A stretch of DNA of 64,000 nt from Limnovirga soli (GCF_013106755.1 NZ_WHPF01000005.1:124001-188000); one strand, 5' to 3'; counted from the first letter of the stretch, positions 1 through 8,924 are shown. Made by a program: numbers and translations. Notes: generated by a model not told the origin, from the letters alone.

Positions 1-7
1 TGCTTAT

Positions 8-793
8 ATGATAGATATGAATATGGAGTATAATACCACCAGAAATCATCTTGTAATGCGTGAATATGGAAGACATATTCAAAAAATGGTTGATCATGTT
101 TTAACCATTGAAGATCCGGTTAGGCGGCAGCAGCAGGCACATGTGGCGATTGAACTAATGGGTTTTTTAAACCCCCACCTCAGGAATGTAGAAGATTTCA
201 GACATAAATTATGGGATCATTTATTTTATATAAGCGACTTTAAATTAAAAGTTGAAAGCCCATATCCAATTCCGGAAAAAGCAACTTATAAATCAAAACC
301 AGCCCCGCTTGCTTACCCAAGAAGAAACCCTAAGTTTAATCACCTGGGTAAAAATCTGGAACTGGTAATTGAAAAAGGTATGCGGGAAGAAGATCCTGAA
401 AAAAGAAATGGTTTTGCCAATGCCATAGCCTATTACATGAAACTGGCATACAGCAACTGGCATAAAGAATTGGTGCATGATGACGCCATTCGTGGTGAGT
501 TGAACCGTATAACCGGTGGCGCATTAGAGTTTAGCAATACACCTTATATTAAACACCGTAACCCAGGTTTTGAAAGGGATGATTTTAGAACCAATAATGG
601 TGGCTCTGGTGCAAGGCGTCAAAATTTCTCAAATAGAAGCCCACGGGATAACAGGGATAGAGATGCACGTGGCGGAAGAGACAATAATGGCCGCAATAAT
701 AATAACGGACGTAGCAACAATAATAATAACCGCGATAACAGAAATGGCGGCAATGCTTCCGGTAGAAATCCAAATTTCAAGAAAAGATTCTAA
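8..793 (+). CDS. DUF4290 domain protein
   Basis: This 261-residue protein matches the Bacteroidota DUF4290 family by its opening (EYNTTRNHLVMREYGRHIQK) and a conserved helical body to about residue 185. No biochemical function is known to me; in other Bacteroidota the gene commonly sits beside cell-wall or housekeeping genes. The last 65 residues are an Arg/Asn/Gly tail with RGG-like and poly-Asn runs, suggesting a disordered, perhaps RNA-binding, extension (inference). There is no signal peptide. Methionines at codons 1, 4 and 6 are all possible starts, and the upstream region lies outside the window. It ends just before a strong hairpin shared with the convergent gene. Confidence 0.85.
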   Translation: MIDMNMEYNTTRNHLVMREYGRHIQKMVDHVLTIEDPVRRQQQAHVAIELMGFLNPHLRNVEDFRHKLWDHLFYISDFKLKVESPYPIPEKATYKSKPAPLAYPRRNPKFNHLGKNLELVIEKGMREEDPEKRNGFANAIAYYMKLAYSNWHKELVHDDAIRGELNRITGGALEFSNTPYIKHRNPGFERDDFRTNNGGSGARRQNFSNRSPRDNRDRDARGGRDNNGRNNNNGRSNNNNNRDNRNGGNASGRNPNFKKRF

Positions 794-820
794 TCTTTCT
801 TAACAGACATATTTTTATAA

Positions 821-848
821 AAAATGGGCGGTTTACCGCCCATTTTTT
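821..848. terminator. bidirectional intrinsic terminator
   Basis: A perfect stem (AAAATGGGCGG, loop TTTA, CCGCCCATTTT) with A and T runs on either side lies between the convergent DUF4290 and PepSY-like genes, so it can terminate transcription in both directions. Confidence 0.85.
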
Positions 849-866
849 ATAATTCACTCGCCAAAA

Positions 867-1343
867 TTAAGGCCTGTAGACCGAAACATCCCCATCAAAG
901 CTGATATTCAAAACTTCCTTTTTATTGTCTTTTGTAACGGTTACATAATAAGTAACCCCATTTTCTTCGCTATTGTATTCAATGGCTTCTGCTATAGTAT
1001 ACTCAGCATATTTCTTTTGTATTGTTTGCTGTGCTTTTATAGGCAAAGTTTCTTTACCAATAATGCGTGAAATAGCAATTGTTTCGCCTTTTTCATTATA
1101 AAAAACCTCCATTTGCTGACCGTTCCAGCTAAAAGATGCTTTTGTATAATTATCGGTAACCTTCCATTTAATATTTTCTGCTGTACTAAAATTCTTTTTT
1201 AATGAGGTGGCTGCATGACTTTTATTTTCGTCCGATGCAAATGCGCTAGTTGCAAGTAAGCCAACTGCTAAAAAAATGGGTAATACTTTTTTGCTTAAAA
1301 ATGCCCTTCCGGCTTTTGACGGTGAAAAAATGTTCTTTTTCAT
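867..1343 (-). CDS. secreted PepSY-like protein
   Basis: A 158-residue protein with an N-terminal signal sequence (hydrophobic stretch around residues 19-35, ending in SAFAS). The remainder alternates short strands with a helix in the way of PepSY-like (BLIP-fold) secreted proteins of Bacteroidota, for example the segment around WKVTDNYTKASFSWNGQ and the closing strand near LNISFDGDVSVYRP. It probably acts in the periplasm or is exported; its ligand is unknown. It is a single-gene unit, convergent with DUF4290. Family assignment is by overall pattern, not a diagnostic motif. Confidence 0.65.
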   Translation of the reverse strand: MKKNIFSPSKAGRAFLSKKVLPIFLAVGLLATSAFASDENKSHAATSLKKNFSTAENIKWKVTDNYTKASFSWNGQQMEVFYNEKGETIAISRIIGKETLPIKAQQTIQKKYAEYTIAEAIEYNSEENGVTYYVTVTKDNKKEVLNISFDGDVSVYRP

Positions 1344-1678
1344 AAATTAATTGTTGTGTTGTGTTTTATTTGTGTTGACAAGTCAAAAGTATACTCAGTT
1401 CGTTTCCGACCGGATGAAATATGACAAATATGAAAAATTTCGTACATTAAAGACATGAGCGGCAGAAAAAGTAGAATTTTTTAATGGGGCAATTTGCCAA
1501 AACCCTCATCCACATTGCATTACACTCTATTTCATAAGAAAATATTAAAACATGTAAAAGCAGGGTTAATTTATTTGTAACAATGAAAAGTGGTAAGCTT
1601 GTATAGCTTATTAAGTTATAGGCAGCTGCTATTATTCATTTCTGCATTGCTTTTATTATATGTGTTCTAAATTGTGCC
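1344..1678. other. intergenic region, divergent genes
   Basis: 335 bp between the divergent PepSY-like and ACP phosphodiesterase genes. Apart from the candidate -7 box at 1384-1391 I see no ORF, strong hairpin or repeat. Confidence 0.6.
1384..1391 (-). promoter_or_regulatory. candidate -7 box for the PepSY-like gene
   Basis: TACTTTTG on the minus strand matches the Bacteroidota -7 consensus TAnnTTTG about 40 nt upstream of the start codon. I see no good -33 TTG at the expected spacing. Confidence 0.3.
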
Positions 1679-2275
1679 ATGAATTATTTGGCACATGCAT
1701 ACCTGTCGTTTGGTAACCAGGATATACTAACAGGCAATATGATTAGCGATTTTGTAAAAGGGAAAACCAAATTCGATTATCCCCTTACAATACAAAAAGG
1801 TATTTATTTACACCGCCAGATTGATAGTTTTACCGATAGCCATATACTAACCAAACAAGCAGCCAACATTTTCAAACCTTTTGCCGGGCCCTATGCCGCC
1901 GTATTTGTAGATATTGTATACGATCATTTTCTTGCCAGGGATGAAAAACAGTTCCCCCAGGAAAAAGACCTAAACGCTTTTGCGCAACAAACCTACACAC
2001 AGTTACAGGCCAACCAATTGCTGTTGCCCGAAAAATTTGCCCAATTATTACCTTATATGAGCAGCCAAAACTGGCTGTATAATTACAGAACACTAAAAGG
2101 AATTGAAAACAGTTTTGGCAATATCTTCAGGCGGGCCAAATACCTGGAAAAAACAGAGACCGTATACCAATGCTTTATTGATGAACATTATGCTTTGGCA
2201 CAGTTGTATAATCAATTCTTTCCACAGCTATTAGATTTTACCCAAAAACAATATACCCTACTAATTAACGAATAA
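1679..2275 (+). CDS. acpH: ACP phosphodiesterase (AcpH/DUF479 family)
   Basis: A 198-residue protein that begins MNYLAHAYLSF, the signature start of the acyl-carrier-protein phosphodiesterase family, followed by GNMISDFVKG and a YLHRQIDSFTD block. These carry His and Asp residues typical of this HD-like metal phosphodiesterase fold. In E. coli the enzyme removes the 4'-phosphopantetheine arm from acyl carrier protein. The length is normal and no signal peptide is seen, so it should be cytosolic. The physiological role in Bacteroidota is not established; the name is by family. A DUF2911 gene follows 88 nt downstream. Confidence 0.85.
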   Translation: MNYLAHAYLSFGNQDILTGNMISDFVKGKTKFDYPLTIQKGIYLHRQIDSFTDSHILTKQAANIFKPFAGPYAAVFVDIVYDHFLARDEKQFPQEKDLNAFAQQTYTQLQANQLLLPEKFAQLLPYMSSQNWLYNYRTLKGIENSFGNIFRRAKYLEKTETVYQCFIDEHYALAQLYNQFFPQLLDFTQKQYTLLINE

Positions 2276-2363
2276 TTTAATTTTATACTTTTTTATGGTA
2301 AGATTTTTGTAAATGCATTTCTATTCGCAATAAGTACAATAATAACCACGTTAAAAAACCTGT

Positions 2364-2921
2364 ATGAGAAAAATGCTTCCTTTCATTTTTTGCCTTATTT
2401 GTTATGGCAGTTTTGCACAACAAAAGCCAACCGATTTGGATAAAAGTCCGCTGGATATGAGCTATTCCCCTCAAAACTATCCCATATTAAAAATGAATGG
2501 TAAAACAACAGAACAGCCAGCCAGCCGGGTTATTTATAGCAGGCCACAAAAAAGTGGCAGAACCCTTTTTGGCGGAATCATATCTTATAATCAGGTATGG
2601 AGGCTGGGTGCCAATGAGTCTACCGAAATAGAGTTTTTCCGCAACGTAAAAATCAATAATAAATCTGTTCCAAAAGGCCGTTATTCGTTATATGCCATTT
2701 GTAATCCGGAAAAATGGACCCTCATTCTAAATAACGATAAAGATATTTGGGGCCTTGCCTACAACCAGAAAAAAGATGTATTGCGTGTTGAAGAAAACGT
2801 TCAAAATGCAGGTACACAAAACGAGTTTTTTACCATGTATTTCGAAGACAAAAAAGGGGGTACCAACCTAAATATATTGTGGGATAGTGTAAAGGTCGTC
2901 ATGCCCATCAGCTTTCAGTAA
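2364..2921 (+). CDS. secreted DUF2911 protein
   Basis: A 185-residue exported protein with a signal peptide ending near YGSFAQQ. Its body is the DUF2911 domain: PASRVIYSRPQKSGRTLFGG, then VWRLGANESTEIEFF, then PKGRYSLYAICNPEKWTLIL and a closing WDSVKVVMPI strand. Function is unknown; the domain looks like an all-beta binding module. It is complete and ends at a good intrinsic terminator, so it is probably the last gene of its unit. Confidence 0.85.
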   Translation: MRKMLPFIFCLICYGSFAQQKPTDLDKSPLDMSYSPQNYPILKMNGKTTEQPASRVIYSRPQKSGRTLFGGIISYNQVWRLGANESTEIEFFRNVKINNKSVPKGRYSLYAICNPEKWTLILNNDKDIWGLAYNQKKDVLRVEENVQNAGTQNEFFTMYFEDKKGGTNLNILWDSVKVVMPISFQ

Positions 2922-2930
2922 ACAATTATC

Positions 2931-2957
2931 AAAAACCTCTGTTATAGAGGTTTTTTT
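2931..2957 (+). terminator. intrinsic terminator after DUF2911 gene
   Basis: AAAAACCTC, loop TGTTATA, GAGGTTTTTTT lies about 10 nt after the stop codon: an 8-9 bp stem ending in a T run. Confidence 0.85.
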
Positions 2958-2961
2958 ATGT

Positions 2962-3034
2962 TACCAGCTAATAAACAACAAGCAGCTTTACTTGCCACGC
3001 TCGGTTCAGGGTTCCTCCCCTGTGGCGGCTGCAG
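2962..3034 (+). repeat. variant (chimeric) dispersed repeat copy
   Basis: The left part (ACCAGCT, linker, GCAGCTTTACTTGC) matches the common repeat, but at the core it switches to CACGCTCGGTTCAGGGTTC and then a nested hairpin closed by GCCAC/GTGGC with an inner CAGGG/CCCTG stem. The same chimera occurs at 41037-41107. Confidence 0.75.
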
Positions 3035-3117
3035 CTTACGGTACAATCATCAGCAAAAAAACCAGTCCCAACCCGGTTCATTACAAAACGCAATGCCTAA
3101 TTTTAAATAAAAACCAA

Positions 3118-3345
3118 ATGGAACCAGAAATAGCACTTTTTTTACGCCGTTTGGCCACCTCTATTTTTACCGGCATATTATGGATGATGATCAATTCCAC
3201 CGCAGGTATTATGTTTGATAACGCCTTTATACACGAATCCATTTCCCTTGGCAATATTCTTTTCTATATCTGGTTGCTGGCAAGTATTCCGCTAATGATC
3301 TGGTTTTACAAAAGATTATGGAAAAATACTCCGTCAGAAGAATAA
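3118..3345 (+). CDS. small two-helix membrane protein
   Basis: A 75-residue protein with two predicted membrane helices (about residues 12-33 and 43-63) and a short charged tail. I chose ATG 3118 because the longer frame to 2992 runs through the repeat copy at 2962-3034 and has no protein-like sequence there. The pattern suits Bacteroidota small inner-membrane proteins; no function can be assigned. The next gene is 88 nt downstream on the same strand. Confidence 0.6.
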   Translation: MEPEIALFLRRLATSIFTGILWMMINSTAGIMFDNAFIHESISLGNILFYIWLLASIPLMIWFYKRLWKNTPSEE

Positions 3346-3433
3346 AATCGGGCATCTTTAAAATACCCACTAAGAGGTATAAACGGCACGCATAATTTCC
3401 ATATTTTTATCTGCAACAGAAAATGCTGGTTTT

Positions 3434-3832
3434 ATGCGACTACATGATTATTCTAAATGGCTGGTTATTACCGGAGCAATAATTATTGTGATGGTAAAAT
3501 ATATTGTAAGGCCCTATGTGGCTATTTCTCCATTTTTTCAACCCGTAGTTGATGTATTGCCAAATTTAATTGGATCATTCTTAATGCCTTTTGGCGCTTG
3601 CTGGTTTTTAAAAAAATTATTTATACCCCGCACCATTAAAGACCTGCAAACCATTTGTTTGTTGGGTTTAATACTGCTTATTATAAACGAGTACCTGCAA
3701 CTCATTCCCGTTTTTCGAAGAACTTTTGATTATTTGGATATACTATTCTCCTTTGTGGGTATACTGCTGGGCTATGTGGTTTTTGCCCGCCTATTGGTAA
3801 CAGCCCAACTAAGAAAGCCGGCAAGTATTTAA
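3434..3832 (+). CDS. VanZ-like membrane protein
   Basis: A 132-residue integral membrane protein with four hydrophobic helices. The segment LPNLIGSFLMPFGACW and the closing RTFDYLDILFSFVGILLGY resemble the VanZ-like family pattern, where a polar and aspartate-bearing motif precedes the last helix. VanZ relatives have ill-defined roles in envelope stress or glycopeptide tolerance. The stop codon overlaps the stop of the convergent DUF4440-like gene by 4 bp (TTAA). Assignment is tentative. Confidence 0.6.
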   Translation: MRLHDYSKWLVITGAIIIVMVKYIVRPYVAISPFFQPVVDVLPNLIGSFLMPFGACWFLKKLFIPRTIKDLQTICLLGLILLIINEYLQLIPVFRRTFDYLDILFSFVGILLGYVVFARLLVTAQLRKPASI

Positions 3833-4260
3833 CTGCTATGGTCTGCCACAATTAACCATTTACCCTCTATTTTTTTAAACAAAAGCGTAAATGTGCCGCC
3901 TACATTGCCAATAGTTCTTGTTAAATGCCATTTACCCAGCACAAAAATATATTCGGGTGAAAGAGGTTTTATACTAAGAATGTCAAATCTTAGTTTACCC
4001 ATTGCTGCCGTATCAGGGTAATTTTTTTTATAGTTATTCAATGTATTTTCCCAGCCATAAGTTGGGCCTTTAGATCCTACAAATAAAAGGCTGTCACTTT
4101 TCCAATAGGTTTCCATAAAGGCATCTATATTACCACTGTTCCAGGTAGCTATTTGCTGATGCATTAAATACCTGATAGCTTTTTCATCGGCAGATTGTGC
4201 ATAGGTAGTTACTACAGCTACCAAAAAAACTCCAATTAATAACAAGCTTTTCTTATACAT
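3829..4260 (-). CDS. secreted SnoaL/DUF4440-like protein
   Basis: A 143-residue protein with a clear signal peptide (through TTYAQ) followed by an NTF2-like fold. Recognisable elements are the helix EKAIRYLMHQQIATWNSGNIDAFMETY, the strand SDSLLFVGSKG and the final GKWLIVADHSS. In the DUF4440 family this cone-shaped barrel binds small ligands or has lost activity. It lies 10 nt downstream of the amidohydrolase on the minus strand, so the two are probably cotranscribed. Confidence 0.8.
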   Translation of the reverse strand: MYKKSLLLIGVFLVAVVTTYAQSADEKAIRYLMHQQIATWNSGNIDAFMETYWKSDSLLFVGSKGPTYGWENTLNNYKKNYPDTAAMGKLRFDILSIKPLSPEYIFVLGKWHLTRTIGNVGGTFTLLFKKIEGKWLIVADHSS

Positions 4261-4270
4261 ATCAGTTAAA

Positions 4271-5458
4271 TTAAATAATTCTTTTAGCAGCCGATTTGGT
4301 AGTAATGCTTTGATTTACCAAATTATCAATTAACACCACGCCAGGTGTTTTACCTTTTTCAAAACTACCTAATTGATCGTCTAATTGCAATGCTTTTGCT
4401 CCATTAATGGTAGCCCATTGCAATATTTCTGCAGTTGGAATACTGAAGGCAGATTCGTGTTGTACCCGTTTTATTTCATCCAGCATATTCAGGCTCCAGT
4501 TGCTGCTATAGCTGTCTGTTCCCAGCACAATAGTGCAATTATTCTTACGCAACAAATTAAATGGCGGCATAGTACCTTCTATATACAGGTTGGCATTGGG
4601 GCATAAACAAAAATAAATATCCTGATGCTGATATTGCGGTAGCTTGGTATGGTCAATATCTTCCTGTTGAATAAAAGTATTGTGCACCAGCATAATGGCT
4701 GCTGCCTGCTCTAACCAGGGTAAATAGGTTTGTAAAGAAGTTTTGCCACTGGGTGTAAAGCCGCTGCTATCTGTATGTAACGACTGATATAAACGGTTAA
4801 AATCGCCATTGCCGTTTTGGTATAGCATATTTTCATCCGGCGACTCCTGGTTATGAATGGCAATGGTTTTGCCTGCGGCCTGTGCATTAATTAATGCAAA
4901 CATTTCTTCTCTAACACTATAGGGTGCATGTGGTACTATGGCAGCTGTATATTGTGGCAATAAACTATTATACTGGTTAAAAACCTGTTGTGCCAGCAAA
5001 AAACGTCCTTTAGATTTGCCGGCTGCAAAACCCAGCGATTCAATAAAATTGTAATAAGCCATGGCACTTTTGTGCTTTATTGGGGCGGCATGGGTAGTAT
5101 TGCAGATATCGCCTACAGCCATGGTGCCGGATTGGTACAATTCCTGCTCGGCCAATCTGATGGCTTTTAAAATTTCCTCTTCGCTGGCCTGGCGTTGTTG
5201 TGTTACCGCAATTAAAAAGCTAACCAAACCAGTACGGTTGGGTATTACCCCTTTCATATGGCTTAACTCTAAATGGCAATGGCAATTAATAAAGCCGGGC
5301 GACAGAATGCCCTCCAGTTTCTCCACGTCTTCGCCGGCTTCGGCAAGGGGTACAATGGCTTCAATTACACCTTGTTCACTTGTAATTAGCACCTGATTGC
5401 GGTATAGCATATTGGTGCCGGTAAAAATATAATCTGCTGTAAATTTTCTATATGCCAT
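4271..5458 (-). CDS. amidohydrolase, aminodeoxyfutalosine-deaminase-like
   Basis: A 395-residue cytosolic metal-dependent hydrolase of the ATZ/TRZ and SAH/aminodeoxyfutalosine deaminase group. Visible ligands are H60 and H62 (GFINCHCHLELSH), H202 with E205 (HNQES), H259 and D315 (GTDS), so the metal site is complete. Family members deaminate purine-like substrates; a role in futalosine menaquinone synthesis (MqnX-like) is possible but unproven, because no other mqn gene is in the window. It heads a probable two-gene unit with the DUF4440-like gene. Confidence 0.75.
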   Translation of the reverse strand: MAYRKFTADYIFTGTNMLYRNQVLITSEQGVIEAIVPLAEAGEDVEKLEGILSPGFINCHCHLELSHMKGVIPNRTGLVSFLIAVTQQRQASEEEILKAIRLAEQELYQSGTMAVGDICNTTHAAPIKHKSAMAYYNFIESLGFAAGKSKGRFLLAQQVFNQYNSLLPQYTAAIVPHAPYSVREEMFALINAQAAGKTIAIHNQESPDENMLYQNGNGDFNRLYQSLHTDSSGFTPSGKTSLQTYLPWLEQAAAIMLVHNTFIQQEDIDHTKLPQYQHQDIYFCLCPNANLYIEGTMPPFNLLRKNNCTIVLGTDSYSSNWSLNMLDEIKRVQHESAFSIPTAEILQWATINGAKALQLDDQLGSFEKGKTPGVVLIDNLVNQSITTKSAAKRII

Positions 5459-5671
5459 GCTGTAAAGTTAATAGAGATGTTGCATGAGACCGAAATCACT
5501 TAAATTTGCCGCCCAAAGCGGTTGTGAAACAGAACAGTTCACCATCAAAAACTATCTGGAATGGTTGAATTGCGCTTAAAAAGTACTATTTGGCTAATCA
5601 TTCTACCCCAATTGGTGGTAAAAATGAAGAAAAACAATACACAACCGTATTTTGCTGCATATTGTTATAGC

Positions 5672-5723
5672 GTACAAGAGTGCGACGCAAGTAAAGCTGC
5701 ATAAAGCTTGCCTTGCCGGGCTC
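5672..5723 (-). repeat. dispersed repeat copy upstream of prfA
   Basis: A full copy with core GTGCGACGCAA on the plus strand and the GCCGGGCTC end only 16 nt before the prfA ATG. This placement is unusual, since most copies have that end beside a stop codon. Confidence 0.85.
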
Positions 5724-5739
5724 AATAAAAATAAAAAAA

Positions 5740-6804
5740 ATGATCGATCAGTTAGATGGTATTAAGGCCAGGTTTCAGCAGGTTGGTTTAGCCTTAACCA
5801 ACCCTGAAATTATTAACAACCAGAAAGAATACCAGCAGTACAGTAAAGAATATAAACAGCTGGAAAAAATTGTACTGCCCTACGAGGATTACCGTAAGGT
5901 ATTGGAAGACCATGCATTTGCCAAAGAAGCCCTTAATGGTAACGATGAAGAAATGCGTGAACTGGCTAAAATGGAATTGCCCGAACTGGAAGAGAAAAAA
6001 GAAGCGCTGGAAAAAGAACTTACCAAACTGCTGATTCCAAAAGACCCGCAGGATGATAAAAATGCCGTATTGGAAATCAGGGCCGGAACCGGCGGCGATG
6101 AAGCCAGTCTTTTTGCCGGCGATTTACTAAATATGTACCTGCGCTATTGCAATAAAAAAGGTTGGAAAACCGCTATTGTTAGCGAAAGTGAAGGCACGGT
6201 TGGTGGATATAAAGAGGTGGTGGTAGAAGTACAGGGCGAAGATGTGTATGGCACCCTTAAATTTGAAAGTGGTGTACACCGCGTACAACGTGTACCCAAT
6301 ACCGAAACACAGGGCCGCGTACATACTTCGGCAGCTACGGTTGCCGTTATGCCAGAAGCCGAAGAAATAGATTTTGAACTAAACCCCGCCGATGTTAAAA
6401 TGGAAACTGCACGTAGTGGAGGTGCAGGCGGACAGAACGTAAATAAAGTAGAAACAAAAGTATTTTTAACCCATATACCAACCGGCGTGGTGGTGGTTTG
6501 CCAAACAGAGCGCAGCCAGCTGGGTAACCGCGAAAAAGCAATGACCATGCTGCGTACCAAATTATACGAAGAACAGGTGCGTAAACACGAAGATGAAATT
6601 GCACGCCAGCGTAAAACACTGGTTAGTACCGGCGACCGCAGCGCCAAAATACGCACTTACAACTGGCCACAGGGCAGGGTTACAGATCATCGAATTGGTT
6701 TAACTTCCTACAACCTGCCATCGGTTGTAAGCGGCGAAATAGATGAGTTTATTGATGCACTGCAAATGGAAGAGAACAAAGAAAAAATGGCCAATAAAAA
6801 TTAA
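5740..6804 (+). CDS. prfA: peptide chain release factor 1
   Basis: A 354-residue class I release factor that reads UAA and UAG stop codons on the ribosome. GGAGGQ at residues 227-232 is the peptidyl-hydrolysis loop, and [23 protein letters not shown] carries the codon-recognition tripeptide region (here PNT, 186-188). Length and order agree with RF1 rather than RF2. I chose ATG 5740, giving the usual N-terminus [12 protein letters not shown]; an upstream in-frame TTG at 5713 lies inside the repeat copy and is not credible. Confidence 0.97.
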   Translation: MIDQLDGIKARFQQVGLALTNPEIINNQKEYQQYSKEYKQLEKIVLPYEDYRKVLEDHAFAKEALNGNDEEMRELAKMELPELEEKKEALEKELTKLLIPKDPQDDKNAVLEIRAGTGGDEASLFAGDLLNMYLRYCNKKGWKTAIVSESEGTVGGYKEVVVEVQGEDVYGTLKFESGVHRVQRVPNTETQGRVHTSAATVAVMPEAEEIDFELNPADVKMETARSGGAGGQNVNKVETKVFLTHIPTGVVVVCQTERSQLGNREKAMTMLRTKLYEEQVRKHEDEIARQRKTLVSTGDRSAKIRTYNWPQGRVTDHRIGLTSYNLPSVVSGEIDEFIDALQMEENKEKMANKN

Positions 6805-6827
6805 GCTTTTGGTATTGACATTTAGGT

Positions 6828-6873
6828 GGCTGGCTGCAGAGGCTTTATGAAGCTGCAGTTGCGTCGCACTACG
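6828..6873 (+). repeat. dispersed repeat copy after prfA
   Basis: GGCTGGC, linker, AGCTGCAG, then TTGCGTCGCACT, after which the usual CTTGTAC is lost (ACGTTAATC instead). The GCAGC box is present further on, near 6894. It starts 23 nt after the prfA stop codon. Confidence 0.7.
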
Positions 6874-6953
6874 TTAATCGTTCGGTTATTATGGCAGCTA
6901 AACAGCGGGTAATAACAATCATATCACAGATACAGTAAAACAGATTACCCAAT

Positions 6954-8048
6954 ATGCGCATAGCAGTTTTACACCACGGCAACGATTTTTCAAACGATTA
7001 TGCAGCCTATCTTTCCGGCCTGCTGGATGAAACTGCTGCTGCCAATGATTTTGTGGTAAAAGACTATCACTACCTGCGTCTTACAAAAGACCCGCTGCCA
7101 GCAGCTTCTTTGTTAATGCATATTGTAATACCTGCCGAAAGCAATTTTGCCTTAACCTATTGGTACAATGTAAAACTGCCTGCTATTTTTAAAAAATATG
7201 GCATTGATAAGGTTATATCGCTATTTGGTATTTGTGCAGCCACACCCATTCCACAGCTACTGGTTTTACCAGATACAGGTTTGCTAAAACCACATAAAAA
7301 AATGCCGGTATGGCAAAATTATGCTGCCAAAAAATTGGGTAAAAGCATTGCAACAGCAAAAGGCTGTATTACATATTCCAATCATGCTAAAGAAACTTAT
7401 GGTAAAGTGTATGCAGCCGCACAAAATGCTACTGTAGTTCCATATACTGTTAACGAAATTTTTACGCCTAAAGAATGGCATGATAAACTCTATATTAAAA
7501 GCCGCTTTGCCGAAAACAAGGAATATTTTGTTGCATTAATACCAGGTAGTAATGTAGAACAGTTTACAGATATATTAAAGGCCTTTTCCCGCTTTAAAAA
7601 ATGGCAGCAAAGCAATATGCAATTATTGCTAATGCCAAAAGAAGAAACATTTACCCGTGCTATAGATGATAAACTGGATAGCTATAAGTTTCGCGAAGAT
7701 GTAAAGCTGTTATATGAGCCGGAAAGAAAAGAAACTGCTGAAATTATTGCTACGGCCTATGCTATGATGCATATGGCCACAACAGATGCGGATTTATTAC
7801 CCATAGCTGCAGCCATACAATGTGGTACACCGGTTATTGCCTATTATACCCCCAGCATACAGGAATATTGCGGTGCTGCAGCCAAACTAATACCAGAACC
7901 TGGTTTTGAACCCTTGGGCGACGAGCTGATACAGGTATTTAAAAATGAAACACTAAAAGCAGCAATGTGCGATGCGGCCGTAAACAGGGCCGCCAATTAT
8001 ACACAAAACCATATTGCCACCGCTTTATGGCATCAGCTTAAAAGTTAA
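6954..8048 (+). CDS. GT-B fold glycosyltransferase (GT4-like)
   Basis: A 364-residue cytosolic protein with the two-Rossmann-domain layout of GT-B glycosyltransferases. The N-terminal half starts MRIAVLHHGNDFSNDYAAYL. The linker has a nucleotide-sugar-type segment ending in VVPYTVNEIF. The C-terminal half includes LIPGSNVEQFTDILKAFSRF and DADLLPIAAAIQCGTPVIAY, equivalent to the donor-binding region of GT4 enzymes, but the classical EX7E is not clean. Donor and acceptor are unknown. It stands alone between prfA and gldC. Confidence 0.7.
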   Translation: MRIAVLHHGNDFSNDYAAYLSGLLDETAAANDFVVKDYHYLRLTKDPLPAASLLMHIVIPAESNFALTYWYNVKLPAIFKKYGIDKVISLFGICAATPIPQLLVLPDTGLLKPHKKMPVWQNYAAKKLGKSIATAKGCITYSNHAKETYGKVYAAAQNATVVPYTVNEIFTPKEWHDKLYIKSRFAENKEYFVALIPGSNVEQFTDILKAFSRFKKWQQSNMQLLLMPKEETFTRAIDDKLDSYKFREDVKLLYEPERKETAEIIATAYAMMHMATTDADLLPIAAAIQCGTPVIAYYTPSIQEYCGAAAKLIPEPGFEPLGDELIQVFKNETLKAAMCDAAVNRAANYTQNHIATALWHQLKS

Positions 8049-8098
8049 AATCCAGTACAGAAAATCAACAATGTTTTATTACATTCATTATAAATAAT

Positions 8099-8443
8099 AT
8101 GCAAACTTCTACCATTACCATTGATGTACATTTAGATAAAGATAAAATTCCTGATCAGATAAACTGGAAAGCCGATAGCAGCAGTGCCGAAGAAACACAA
8201 AGAGCTAAAGCCATGATGCTGGCATTTTGGGATGGCGCCGATAAAAGTGCACTTCGTATAGATTTATGGACAAAAGACATGATGGTAGATGAAATGGCCG
8301 ATTTCTTTTACCAAACCATGATGTCTATGGCCGACACCTATGACCGCGCCACTCACCATACAGAGCTGGTAAGCGATATGAAAAAATCGGCCAAAGATTT
8401 TTATAAGAAGTTCAGGGAAATGCAGGAAAAGGAAAACAAATAA
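8099..8443 (+). CDS. gldC: gliding motility protein GldC
   Basis: A 114-residue cytosolic protein matching GldC: the start STITIDVHLDKDKIPDQINW, the central AKAMMLAFWDGADKSALRIDLWTKDMMVDEM and a basic helical C-terminus. GldC is linked to gliding motility and type IX secretion in Bacteroidota, though its exact role is not settled. T9SS sorting domains elsewhere in the window (57-61 kb) fit an active T9SS. It is followed closely by yqeY and the CvpA-family gene, making a likely three-gene unit. Confidence 0.9.
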   Translation: MQTSTITIDVHLDKDKIPDQINWKADSSSAEETQRAKAMMLAFWDGADKSALRIDLWTKDMMVDEMADFFYQTMMSMADTYDRATHHTELVSDMKKSAKDFYKKFREMQEKENK

Positions 8444-8471
8444 CCATACTATTCACCTATATACATTTATC

Positions 8472-8924
8472 ATGAGTTTAGAACAACAGGTAATGGCCGA
8501 GATGAAGGAGGCCATGAAAGCAAAAGCCGAAGGAACACTACGTGGCCTGAGGGCAATAAAGGCAGAAATAATAAAAGCAAAAACAGAACCCGGCGCCAAC
8601 GGCGAAATAAATGCAGAAACAGAATTAAAAATGTTGCAGAAAATGATGAAGCAACGTAAAGATTCTCTTGATATTTACAAACAGCAAAACCGCGCCGATC
8701 TTGCATTAAAAGAAGAGGAAGAAATAGCCATTATAGAAAAATTTCTTCCCAGCCAAATGGGCGAGGCCGAGCTAAAAGAAGCTGTTGCCGCCATAATAGC
8801 TGCAGTTGGTGCAACATCAGCGGCCGATATGGGCAAGGTAATGGGTGCCGCCACCAAACAATTAGCTGGTAAGGCAGATGGTAAAGCCATTTCTGCAGTA
8901 GTAAAAGAATTGCTTAGCAAATAA
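8472..8924 (+). CDS. yqeY: GatB/YqeY domain protein
   Basis: A 150-residue helical protein of the YqeY family, which resembles the C-terminal tail of the GatB amidotransferase subunit. Features are the N-terminal MKEAMKAKAEGTLRGLRAIKAEI helix, the KQRKDSLDIYKQQNRADLALKE segment and the GKVMGAATKQLAGKADGKAISAVVK C-terminus. It is probably a tRNA-associated or amidotransferase-related factor, but this is not proven. Its stop overlaps the start of the CvpA-family gene by one base (TAATG), which suggests translational coupling. Confidence 0.92.
   Translation: MSLEQQVMAEMKEAMKAKAEGTLRGLRAIKAEIIKAKTEPGANGEINAETELKMLQKMMKQRKDSLDIYKQQNRADLALKEEEEIAIIEKFLPSQMGEAELKEAVAAIIAAVGATSAADMGKVMGAATKQLAGKADGKAISAVVKELLSK

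Noticed and set aside
5713-5739. Longer start for prfA
   Set aside because: The TTG lies in the repeat copy; RF1 proteins start at the position of ATG 5740.
6144-6656. 170-codon minus-strand ORF within prfA
   Set aside because: It is a shadow of the strongly conserved prfA frame and has a serine/threonine-rich composition typical of antisense frames.
5740-6804. RF1 codon-recognition tripeptide PNT instead of PAT as evidence of altered stop-codon reading
   Set aside because: The middle position varies among bacteria, and all other parts are normal for RF1; the genes here use TAA, TAG and TGA normally.
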